Part shown: piece after piece, positions 33,170 to 39,717 of the stretch
How the letters are laid out: the number at the start of each line of letters is the position of its first letter
How positions within the stretch are numbered: position 1 is the stretch's first letter
Program-made: the position numbers and the translations under genes
Assembly: GCA_028692205.1 (NCBI GenBank)
Contig: JAQUXV010000001.1
Location: forward strand, 1 to 39,717
Direction of reading: 5' to 3'
DNA length: 39,717 nucleotides
Origin: Eubacteriales bacterium
Lineage (GTDB): Bacteria > Bacillota_A > Clostridia > Christensenellales > Aristaeellaceae
The notes under the pieces: model-generated
Databases searched by the model: none
What the model saw: the letters and a program-made list of their open reading frames with translations, nothing else
Told to the model about the DNA's origin: nothing

Positions 33170-34132
33170 TCAGATCACCGTCTTGCGCAGACGGTCGAGG
33201 CCGACAGCCAGCAGCACCACAAGCCCCATGCAGACCTGCTGCCAGTAGGTGCTTACGTTCATGATCGTCAGCCCGTTTTGCAGCGCCGCGATGAAAATGG
33301 CGCCGATCAGCGTGCCAACCAGGTTGCCGATGCCGCCCTTTGTCAGGCTCGCGCCGCCGATAACGGCCGCGGCGATGGCATACATTTCGTAGGACTGACC
33401 GGCGATCGGCTGCCCGGAGTTGAGGCGGGACATGTATACGATGCCGCTGAGGGCGGCGAACAGCCCGGACAGGGCGAACACCGTCAGCACAATCCGGCGG
33501 TTGTTGATGCCGGAAAGCCGCGCCGCCTCGGCGTTATCGCCCACGGCACAGATTTTACGGCCGTAAGTGGTCTTTTGCAGCATAAAGTGACAGATCAAAT
33601 AAATCACGATGATCACCCAGACCACGTTGGGCAGCAGGAAGCCGCTGCCCCGTGCCAGCTGCAGCATGCTCTTCGGCAGCCCGTTGATCGAGATGCCGTT
33701 GGTGTACAGGTATGCAAACCCGCGGAACAGCCACATCGTGGCCAGCGTAACGATGAACGGCGGGAAGCCCAGATAGGCAACCAGCGTGCCGTTAAAGAGG
33801 CCCAGCAGGATACCGGCGATCAGCGCGGCCAGCACACCCACGAAAATGCTGCCGGTGTTCACCATCACTGAGGCGCCGATGCAGCTGGACGCCGCCAGCG
33901 TAGAACCAACGGAGATATCAATGTTGCCCGAAACGATCACGAACGTCATGCCCACGGCGATAATGGCGTTGGTGGCGCTTTGCACCAGAAGGTTAGAAAG
34001 GTTGCTGGTGGTCAGAAACGCGCCGGACAGGAAACTGAATACGGCCATCAGCGCAACAAGCACCAGAAAGGTGCCTAGGTTGCCGACCAGAATGCGCTTA
34101 AATTTGGAATGCGTGTCTTTCAAGAGGTTCAC
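33170..34132 (-). CDS. Ribose-type ABC transporter permease (polyol cluster)
   Basis: 320 residues, RbsC family. Landmarks: GMTFVIVSGNIDISVGSTLA, FNGTLVAYLGFPPFIVTLATMWL and AIAAAVIGGASLTKGGIGN, with about 8-10 hydrophobic helices. The GTG start at 34132 shares a GTGA overlap with the ATPase stop, indicating coupled translation; TTG at 34123 is an alternative. It forms the channel of the importer that feeds the dehydrogenase and kinase encoded just downstream. Confidence 0.93.
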   Translation of the reverse strand: MNLLKDTHSKFKRILVGNLGTFLVLVALMAVFSFLSGAFLTTSNLSNLLVQSATNAIIAVGMTFVIVSGNIDISVGSTLAASSCIGASVMVNTGSIFVGVLAALIAGILLGLFNGTLVAYLGFPPFIVTLATMWLFRGFAYLYTNGISINGLPKSMLQLARGSGFLLPNVVWVIIVIYLICHFMLQKTTYGRKICAVGDNAEAARLSGINNRRIVLTVFALSGLFAALSGIVYMSRLNSGQPIAGQSYEMYAIAAAVIGGASLTKGGIGNLVGTLIGAIFIAALQNGLTIMNVSTYWQQVCMGLVVLLAVGLDRLRKTVI

Positions 34133-35637
34133 CTGCCCTTTGTCGTTATATCCCGGACCAGATTGGTCTGGTTGATTTCATCGCCCGTCAGCTCGCTCAT
34201 AATCTTGCCGCGGGACATTACAAGAATGCGGTCGCTGACCTGCAACAGTTCGTTGGCCTCCGAGGAGATTACAACGGCCGCGTTGCCCGGCTCCGCGGCG
34301 AACTCGCGGATCAGATGGTGGATTTCCGCCTTCGCCGCCACGTCGATGCCTCGCGTCGGCTCGTCGAAAACCAGCAGGTGGCAATCGGCGTACAGCCATT
34401 TAGCAATCGCCACTTTCTGCTGGTTGCCGCCGGAAAGGTTCATCACCAGCATCTCCGGGAAACCCTTGGTTTTCATTTTGGAAATGTATTCCTTTGCGAT
34501 GGCGCGGACCTTTTTCCAGTGGATCACACCGTGGTCGGCCGCCTTTTCGATGTCGCAGTGGATCGTGTTTTCTTCCAGGCTAAGCCCCAGCGACAGGCCA
34601 TCCTCCTTGCGGTTCTCGCTCAGATACCCCAGTCCGTTCGCTTTCGCTTCGCAGGGCGAAGAGATGGTTTTTTCCCGGCCCTGAATGATCACCTTTCCCG
34701 CTTCCATACGGTCGATCCCGCATACCATGCGGAACAGTTCCGTACGCTTGGAGCCGATGAGTCCGCCAATACCCAGCACCTCGTTCTCGTAGACCTTAAG
34801 CGATAGGTCGCTGATGAAGCCGCCGTCCGACATGTGTTGCAGCTCCAGCGCCACGGGTGCGTCCGGGGAGAACTGCCTGCGGCTGATCTGCTCCGTCGCA
34901 AGCAGTTTGCCCGTCATCATATCGATGATATCATCTTCGCCGCACTCGCCGATACAGCGGTCGCCCACGATCCTGCCGTCGCGCATCACCACCGCGCGGT
35001 CACAGATCTTGAAGATCTCATCCAGCCGGTGGGAAATATAGATAACGGCGATCCCATGCTGTTTGAGCATCGTGATCACCTGAAACAGGTTGGCGGATTC
35101 CTCCACCGTAAGCGACGTGGTCGGCTCGTCCATAATCAGCACCTTGCACTCCAGCGCAAGCGCCTTGGCAATCTCCACCAGCTGTTTTTGAGGCAGATGC
35201 AGGTCCTTAATCTTCGCGTCGGGGGCGATATAATTCGCGTTGAGCTTTGCAAGCTGCTCAACCGCGCCTTTTTCCATCTGCTTAAAATTGATCACCGCGC
35301 CGAATCGCCGCGGTTCGTGGCACATATATATGTTTTCCATCACGGTCAGTTCGTTCATCAGGCTCAATTCCTGATAGATAATGGAGATTCCGAACGCCCT
35401 GGCCTCCATGGTTGTATACTGCTTCGGCAGAGCCTGACCATCGAGCACGATTTCGCCTTCGTCCCGCGTATACGCGCCGCTGAGCACTTTCACCAGCGTC
35501 GATTTTCCAGCCCCGTTTTCTCCCAGCAGGGCGACCACCTCGCCCCGATTCAGTTTCAGCGATACATGGTCAAGGGCAACGACCCCCGGAAAAGTCTTGC
35601 AGATATCCTTCATGTCCAATATTGTCGTTTCGTCCAC
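34129..35637 (-). CDS. Ribose-type ABC transporter ATP-binding protein (polyol cluster)
   Basis: 502 residues, tandem ATPase of the RbsA class. Domain 1: GENGAGKST, LPQKQLVEIAKAL, VLIMDEPTTSL. Domain 2: degenerate Walker A (GLIGSKRTE), LSGGNQQK, LVFDEPTRGIDVA. GTG start at 35637 with GAGGTG seven bases upstream. Same class as the ATPase at 18714-20213, but clearly diverged from it, so the two importers are not a recent duplication. Confidence 0.94.
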   Translation of the reverse strand: MDETTILDMKDICKTFPGVVALDHVSLKLNRGEVVALLGENGAGKSTLVKVLSGAYTRDEGEIVLDGQALPKQYTTMEARAFGISIIYQELSLMNELTVMENIYMCHEPRRFGAVINFKQMEKGAVEQLAKLNANYIAPDAKIKDLHLPQKQLVEIAKALALECKVLIMDEPTTSLTVEESANLFQVITMLKQHGIAVIYISHRLDEIFKICDRAVVMRDGRIVGDRCIGECGEDDIIDMMTGKLLATEQISRRQFSPDAPVALELQHMSDGGFISDLSLKVYENEVLGIGGLIGSKRTELFRMVCGIDRMEAGKVIIQGREKTISSPCEAKANGLGYLSENRKEDGLSLGLSLEENTIHCDIEKAADHGVIHWKKVRAIAKEYISKMKTKGFPEMLVMNLSGGNQQKVAIAKWLYADCHLLVFDEPTRGIDVAAKAEIHHLIREFAAEPGNAAVVISSEANELLQVSDRILVMSRGKIMSELTGDEINQTNLVRDITTKGR

Positions 35638-35686
35638 CTTCGTTCACCTCTTTTCGGATATACCGCGCACTTCCCATAAAGCGGGA

Positions 35687-35717
35687 GGCGGCCCGCGCAC
35701 TTCCGGGCAGGGCCGCC
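35687..35717 (-). other. Intercistronic stem-loop and 12-bp direct repeat
   Basis: GGCGGCCC (35687-35694) pairs with GGGCCGCC (35710-35717) just after the binding-protein stop, with no T run. The 12-mer CCGCGCACTTCC occurs at 35663-35674 and 35693-35704. Its place matches the stem-loop after the other binding-protein gene (20238-20268). Confidence 0.55.
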
Positions 35718-35741
35718 CCCTTCAAACGGTTCTACGACGGA

Positions 35742-36746
35742 TCAATACCCTTTCTCGGTCAATCCGCGAAGCGGGAAACGCTCGGCGGCATATTCGTAAA
35801 TGGTCTGATCGGTCATGCCTTCGATGAAATCCTTGGTAACCAGCGTGCAATCGTAGAGAATCTCGCGGTTATAGGTGTAATCGGGGTTAAGGACCAGAGC
35901 GGTGGCAAGCTTAACGCCCATCGCGCCTTCGTCCAGGTTCGGCAGTGATACGAACGCGTCCAAGCGTCCTTCCATCACCATATTCACAGCGTCGATAATG
36001 CCGTCGTACCCGACCAGGATCAGATCATCCGGCTGTTTACCGGCGGCTTCGGCAGCGTTCACCATGCCGACGGCCATCTGGTCGTTGCAGGCGAATACAC
36101 CCTTCAGGTTGGGATGAGCGGTCAGGATGTTGGTCATAACGTTGAAAGACTTGTCAGAGGACCACTCGGCGCCCTGCTCGGCCACGACCTGGATGTTGGG
36201 GTACTCGGCGCAGGCGCGCAGGAACCCGGCACGGCGGTCCACGCCGGTGGACTGCTCCAGCAGGCCGGTGATCACGGCTACTTCGCCTTCGCCGCCCAGC
36301 TGTTCGCAGATGTACTTGCCGGCTTTATAGGCGCCGGCTTCGTCGTCGCCGCCGACGAATGCATCAACCAGCGTTTTATCGCTGATGCGCGTGTCGAAGT
36401 TGACGATCTTCAGGCCCGCGTCCCTCGCTGCCTGAATCGCGGGGATTACGCCGTCGGAGCTGCTGGCGGAGATAACCAGCGCCTGCGCGCCGGACTGCAC
36501 GGCAGCCTCAATCATGGTAATCTGACGCTCCAGATCCACTTCTTCCTGCGGGATAGCGATCGTAAGGTTTACACCCAACGCGTTCGCTTCCTGTTGTGCA
36601 AAGTCCGCCACGGAAATCCACCAGGGATTGTTCAGCGTCTTGCCGATCCAGTAAACGCTGATATCCGACGCTTCGATAGCGGATGCGGATCCGACAAGCG
36701 CCAGGGTCAGTACGAGTGCGCAGACAACGGCCAGGAATTTTCTCAT
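35742..36746 (-). CDS. Ribose-type ABC transporter substrate-binding protein (polyol cluster)
   Basis: 334 residues. Signal peptide MRKFLAVVCALVLTLALVGS with cleavage near SASA-IEA. Type I periplasmic-binding fold: SVYWIGKTLNNPWW, MIEAAVQSGAQALVISASSSDG, IVNFDTRI, VGGDDEAGAYKAG, VAVITGLLEQSTGVDRRAGF, FACNDQMAVGMVNAAEAAG and VGYDG. Start ATG at 36746 follows GGGAGG; the longer frame begins five codons earlier without a ribosome site. First gene of the polyol operon, behind a strong promoter. The two Trp near residues 46-47 and Asp/Arg positions in the cleft are typical of sugar and polyol binders; the ligand is inferred to be a small polyol. Confidence 0.93.
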   Translation of the reverse strand: MRKFLAVVCALVLTLALVGSASAIEASDISVYWIGKTLNNPWWISVADFAQQEANALGVNLTIAIPQEEVDLERQITMIEAAVQSGAQALVISASSSDGVIPAIQAARDAGLKIVNFDTRISDKTLVDAFVGGDDEAGAYKAGKYICEQLGGEGEVAVITGLLEQSTGVDRRAGFLRACAEYPNIQVVAEQGAEWSSDKSFNVMTNILTAHPNLKGVFACNDQMAVGMVNAAEAAGKQPDDLILVGYDGIIDAVNMVMEGRLDAFVSLPNLDEGAMGVKLATALVLNPDYTYNREILYDCTLVTKDFIEGMTDQTIYEYAAERFPLRGLTEKGY

Positions 36747-36793
36747 TTGAAAGCCTCCCATATTAAATTTGTGATCCCGTCACAGCTAAGTGC

Positions 36794-36822
36794 ATGGTAG
36801 CACAACAATTTAGTATTGTCAA
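36794..36822 (-). promoter_or_regulatory. Predicted sigma-A promoter of the polyol operon
   Basis: On the minus strand, -35 TTGACA (36822-36817) and -10 TACCAT (36799-36794) with a 17-base spacer, about 50 bases before the binding-protein start. A copy of AATTTAG lies in the spacer. Confidence 0.7.
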
Positions 36823-37099
36823 CAATTTATTTAGCATATTTTGAAATATTTTCTGTATTATTGAGTTTTGCTTTACATTTTCATCGATAATATGGTAATT
36901 ATTGGTCATATATTTACATGATAATGATTGAACATTGTCGTTTCCCTGCTCATCCGTCTGTGAATTATACGAATTTACTAAAGTGGTTCGTCGGCCGATC
37001 TTTCCGGGTATTCCAGTCAATTTAAGATATATTGGGTGGTTATCTCCACCATTCCGCTCGATTTACAATATTATTGAGTTACTAATTTAGATAATTTAG

Positions 37100-37128
37100 T
37101 TGACATAATTCTGTCAATAGGATATAAT
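37100..37128 (+). promoter_or_regulatory. Perfect-consensus sigma-A promoter of the LacI gene
   Basis: TTGACA (37100-37105), 17-base spacer, TATAAT (37123-37128). The -35 is one arm of the inverted repeat TTGACATAATTCTGTCAA. Such a strong promoter needs a repressor to be kept low, which fits autoregulation. Confidence 0.85.
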
Positions 37129-37227
37129 TTAGTCAAGCCGATCACCCTCCCGGCTGCGGAGAAAGGTACGGCAAAACGCCCGGAAGCGCAAAAGCCGTCT
37201 GCCGGGGGTAGAAAACGAGGGATCAGC

Positions 37228-38277
37228 ATGGCACTCAAGGCAAAAGACATCGCCAAGATGCTGGATGTATCCGCCTCCACCGTCTCCCTGGTCATCAACA
37301 ACCGTCCCGGCGTAAGCGATGCAAAGCGCAGGGAAATCATTCAGCGGATCAAGGAACTGGACTGCGGATATTTAATTAAGGAACAGCCGCAAACGGTGGA
37401 TAACATCGGGTTTGTGATCTATAAACGCAAGGGCAACATCATCGACGAGGCGCCCTTTTTTTCCTATTATTTAGAGAGCATCACTGCGACGCTCCGCTCC
37501 ATGGGCTACAACATGACGGTGCTTTACATGAGCAGCAACATGTCCATTGAGGAGCAAAGGCAGGTACTCAACAATTCCGACTGTAAGGGCTTCATCGTGT
37601 TTGCCGTCGAAATGATCTACGAGGACATGCAGGTGTTTAAAACCTCCAAGCTTCCTTTCGTGATGCTGGATAATTCCTTTCAGTTCAACGATGTGGACAC
37701 CGTGGCGGTCAACAATATGTTCGGCATTTACAAGGCGACCAGCTACCTGTACCAGAGAGGCCACCGCCGGATCGGCTATCTGCGAAGCGCTGTACAGATC
37801 AACAGCTTTGCCGAGCGTTTCAGCACCTATCAGACGATGCTGGATAAACTGGGGCTGCCCTTCCGCGAGGACGACATCGTCACCCTTGGTTACTCGGATA
37901 CCGAAGCCAGCGCGGATATGCGCACCTACCTCGCCACCCACGCGGATTACCCGACCGCCTTCGTATCGGACAACGATCTGCTTGCCTGCGGCGCCATCAA
38001 GGGTATCAAAGCCGCCGGGCTGCGCGTGCCGGAGGATATCTCCATCATCGGTTTCGACGACCGGCCCATCTGCCTGATTATCGAACCGAATCTGACGACG
38101 ATGATGATCCCCAAGGATGCTTTTGGCACGAAGAGTGTGGAACTGCTGATTGCCAAGCTGCAAAACAAACGGAATTATAACCTCAAGCTGGAAGTCGGCA
38201 CAATGCTCATTGAGCGGCAAAGCGTAAGCATAATTCCCTCCGACCGCCCGTATGGCGGCGGCGAGCTGGACCCATAA
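37228..38277 (+). CDS. LacI-family transcriptional regulator
   Basis: 349 residues. The N-terminal helix-turn-helix is textbook (KAKDIAKMLDVSASTVSLVINNRPGVS, residues 4-30). The effector domain is of the periplasmic-binding type (IGFVIYKRKGN, NSDCKGFIVFAVEM, HRRIGYLRS, AFVSDNDLLACGAIKGIKAAG, IIGFDDRP). Oddity: the link between the two (ELDCGYLIKEQPQTVDN) lacks the usual hinge helix with the minor-groove Leu, so its operator may not have the standard central CG. Divergent from the polyol operon and likely its regulator, with a sugar or polyol as effector. ATG at 37228 has GAGGGATC upstream. Confidence 0.92.
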   Translation: MALKAKDIAKMLDVSASTVSLVINNRPGVSDAKRREIIQRIKELDCGYLIKEQPQTVDNIGFVIYKRKGNIIDEAPFFSYYLESITATLRSMGYNMTVLYMSSNMSIEEQRQVLNNSDCKGFIVFAVEMIYEDMQVFKTSKLPFVMLDNSFQFNDVDTVAVNNMFGIYKATSYLYQRGHRRIGYLRSAVQINSFAERFSTYQTMLDKLGLPFREDDIVTLGYSDTEASADMRTYLATHADYPTAFVSDNDLLACGAIKGIKAAGLRVPEDISIIGFDDRPICLIIEPNLTTMMIPKDAFGTKSVELLIAKLQNKRNYNLKLEVGTMLIERQSVSIIPSDRPYGGGELDP

Positions 38278-38425
38278 AATCATGCAATCCAATTGCTCTT
38301 TCACCTGATATCCATGAAACAGCCGTCCGTATCAAGTCCCGGTGGGCTTTTCACAGTTCTTCGTCATCCTGTAGAAGCACGGCGGAATATGAATTGGATC
38401 GAAAAAGACCTGTTGGTACCATCGC

Positions 38426-38464
38426 AAATCCCCCAAACGCGTTTTCTCCGCGTTTGGGGGATTT
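38426..38464. terminator. Bidirectional terminator between LacI and aldolase genes
   Basis: 16-bp perfect stem AAATCCCCCAAACGCG (38426-38441) with its complement (38449-38464), loop TTTTCTC. The arms start and end in A/T runs, so it can serve both converging genes. Confidence 0.85.
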
Positions 38465-38554
38465 TCTCATTCACCGGCGATGGCGTCAGCGGTTTATTGC
38501 CGCCGCATTGTCGCTCGTTCCCGCCGTTTACGTCGTACGGCAACCGGCCAATGT

Positions 38555-39208
38555 TCAGGTTTTTTCGAATCCATAGGTGTAAAAATAGCGGTAATGCTCC
38601 GATTGTACGGCTTGTTCGGGAATCGGCTGCACCGGTTCCGTACGGGCGGCCGCGTAAATCTGGCACGATTTTTCCAGAACGCGGCACGCCAGCAGCGCCC
38701 CCTGCAAGTCGCGGCCCGCGGCAACCGGCCCGTGGTTTCGTAATATGATGCCGTTGTGCTGGCCGATCGCCCTTGCCGCGGCTTCGCCAAGGCGCGCGTG
38801 CTGGCCCGCGGGCACATATTCATCCGTTACCGGTATTCCTCCGCCCAGCAGTTGGGACATTTCTTCGACCATGCAGGGGACTTCCCGAAGCTCCCCCGCC
38901 GACATCGCCATGGCATAAGGCGTATGCGCGTGGATCACCGAACCAACGTCGTCCCGCACGCAATAGATTTGCCGGTGTACCTCTTTTTCGGAGGTTGGGT
39001 TCCGTTCGCCCTCCACCTTGTTTCCATCCAGATCGATCACCACGATGTCCTCCGGGGTCATGGTGTCGTAGCAGACCTTGCTCGGCGTAAGCAGGATGTG
39101 CCCGCCCCGCCGTACGCTAACGTTGCCCCACGTGCCCAAAAAGAAATCCATGGCTTGAAGGCGCAGGCATATCTCCACGATCTGCCGTCTGTCCTCCGGA
39201 TACAGCAT
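38555..39208 (-). CDS. Class II sugar-phosphate aldolase (fuculose-phosphate aldolase-like)
   Basis: 217 residues, the FucA length (215). These zinc enzymes split or rearrange ketose 1- or 5-phosphates. Motifs: LGTWGNVSVR (like FucA GTAGNVSVR), TSEKEVH with the Glu that acts as acid, the zinc pair HAH in VIHAHTPYAMA, and a third His in RNHGPVA. The KHGANAYYG tail of L-ribulose-5-phosphate 4-epimerase is missing, favouring an aldolase. ATG at 39208 is fixed by GGAGGAGGTG; it follows the kinase stop by two bases, so the pair is coupled. Substrate is inferred to be the product of that kinase, for instance fuculose, rhamnulose or xylulose phosphate. Confidence 0.88.
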   Translation of the reverse strand: MLYPEDRRQIVEICLRLQAMDFFLGTWGNVSVRRGGHILLTPSKVCYDTMTPEDIVVIDLDGNKVEGERNPTSEKEVHRQIYCVRDDVGSVIHAHTPYAMAMSAGELREVPCMVEEMSQLLGGGIPVTDEYVPAGQHARLGEAAARAIGQHNGIILRNHGPVAAGRDLQGALLACRVLEKSCQIYAAARTEPVQPIPEQAVQSEHYRYFYTYGFEKT

Positions 39209-39210
39209 GG

Positions 39211-39717
39211 TCACACCTCCTCCCATAGCTGCCTGCGCTGCTTCCACACGGGGCGGAGCGCTTCGTAGGTTTGCCGGTATAAGGGATAGAGTTCCGCATA
39301 TCGATCGTGGTTCTTCACATCCGGGGTATAGCGGCAGCGTACCGACACCGTTTTTTCCACTGCGGTGGCGTAATCCGGATAGATGCCCTGTACCACCGCG
39401 TTGTTGAGCACCACGCCTTTGGCCCCCAGCTCGTCGCTGTTAACCGCGATGATCTCCGAGCCTAGCGCGTCGGCGAACATCTGACACCAGAAGGGGCTGT
39501 GGGCTCCCCCGCCGCAAACGGTAATCCGTTCCGGCTTGCGCGGCATGTGAGAATAGCAGTCCAGCATCGCGAAGGCGACGCCCTCGTAGGTAGCGCGCAG
39601 CAAATCCGCAAGGGAATGGGTAACGTTCAGGTTGGTATAGCCGGCGCGCGCGCCCGCGTCGGTGAACGGCGCGCGTTCGCCGCCCGCCAGCAGGTACGGA
39701 TGGTACATCACGCCCCG
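39211..39717 (-). CDS. FGGY-family carbohydrate kinase (C-terminal part)
   Basis: The last 168 codons of a kinase that enters from beyond the right edge. Recognisable FGGY C-terminal elements: MYHPYLLAGGERAPF, the ATP-binding helix region LLRATYEGVAFAMLD, and the signature ITVCGGGAHSPFWCQMFADA with the adenine-binding GGG. The tail ends in QRRQLWEEV. It differs from the kinase at 28717-30183, so it belongs to another subgroup (xylulose/fuculose/rhamnulose kinase type). Cotranscribed with the aldolase that follows at once. The exact substrate cannot be told without the N-terminal half. Confidence 0.88.
   Translation of the reverse strand, partial: RGVMYHPYLLAGGERAPFTDAGARAGYTNLNVTHSLADLLRATYEGVAFAMLDCYSHMPRKPERITVCGGGAHSPFWCQMFADALGSEIIAVNSDELGAKGVVLNNAVVQGIYPDYATAVEKTVSVRCRYTPDVKNHDRYAELYPLYRQTYEALRPVWKQRRQLWEEV

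Larger units (their letters stand above)
36747..37227. promoter_or_regulatory. AT-rich divergent control region of the polyol operon and LacI gene
   Basis: 480 bases, much more AT-rich than the flanks. It contains both promoters listed separately, four copies of AATTTAG (36808, 37084, 37093 and 37126, approximate starts), an inverted repeat TTGACATAATTCTGTCAA at 37100-37117, and GGTGG-TTATCT-CCACC at 37035-37050. The inverted repeat overlaps the LacI -35, as expected for an autoregulatory operator. No gene is seen inside. Confidence 0.6.

Noticed and set aside
36763..37020. 85-codon minus-strand frame upstream of the polyol binding protein
   Set aside because: It overlaps the predicted promoter and lacks a ribosome site; AT-rich control DNA explains it.

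Overview
This 39.7 kb window looks like chromosomal DNA from an anaerobic, moderately GC-rich member of the Clostridia (Bacillota). The evidence is the strong AGGAGG-type ribosome binding sites, several consensus TTGACA-17-TATAAT promoters, Gram-positive signal peptides, a class III (Firmicutes-type) fructose-1,6-bisphosphatase, Lpl-type sugar permeases and many ABC/glycoside-hydrolase gene sets. A gut Christensenellales/Oscillospirales-like source is a guess from style, not a demonstrated assignment. The window is dominated by carbohydrate and ester catabolism gene clusters, each with its own regulator. No rRNA, tRNA, CRISPR, phage or transposase gene was seen.

Layout. (1) 1-5772: an Lpl-type ABC sugar importer (two permeases and the start of a binding protein, minus strand) diverges from a ROK repressor, CutC-family protein and GH29 alpha-L-fucosidase (plus strand), closed by a strong terminator; this looks like a fucoside use locus. 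(2) 5885-8372: a LysR regulator diverging from aspartase (aspA). (3) 8373-10450: gene-poor, repeat-rich DNA with two covarying stem-loops, a ~250 bp foldback element, a small membrane lipoprotein, an NTF2-like protein and a row of four hairpins. (4) 10516-24813: a long minus-strand run led by a GH3 glycosidase, then a ribose-type ABC importer, then three exported type-B carboxylesterases and an exported metallo-beta-lactamase-fold hydrolase, controlled by a divergent TetR protein with visible palindromic operators. (5) 25451-27343: fructose-1,6-bisphosphatase, with a decayed copy of its own 3' end just downstream. (6) 28717-38277: a second ribose-type ABC importer, an erythritol/threitol-type zinc dehydrogenase, a split transketolase and a glycerol-kinase-type FGGY kinase (minus strand), facing a LacI-family regulator. 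(7) 38555-39717: a class II aldolase and the C-terminal part of another FGGY sugar kinase, running in from beyond the right edge.

How it fits together (inference). Cluster 4 could strip acyl or lactone groups outside the cell with the esterases and the MBL enzyme, import the freed small sugar or glycoside through the ABC system, and cleave it inside the cell with the GH3 enzyme; the TetR protein would sense a product. Cluster 6 reads as uptake of a C4/C5 polyol, oxidation to a ketose, phosphorylation, and entry to the pentose phosphate pathway through the dedicated transketolase. Cluster 4, with three esterases and an MBL enzyme attached to a sugar importer, is the best candidate for a system that has not been described.
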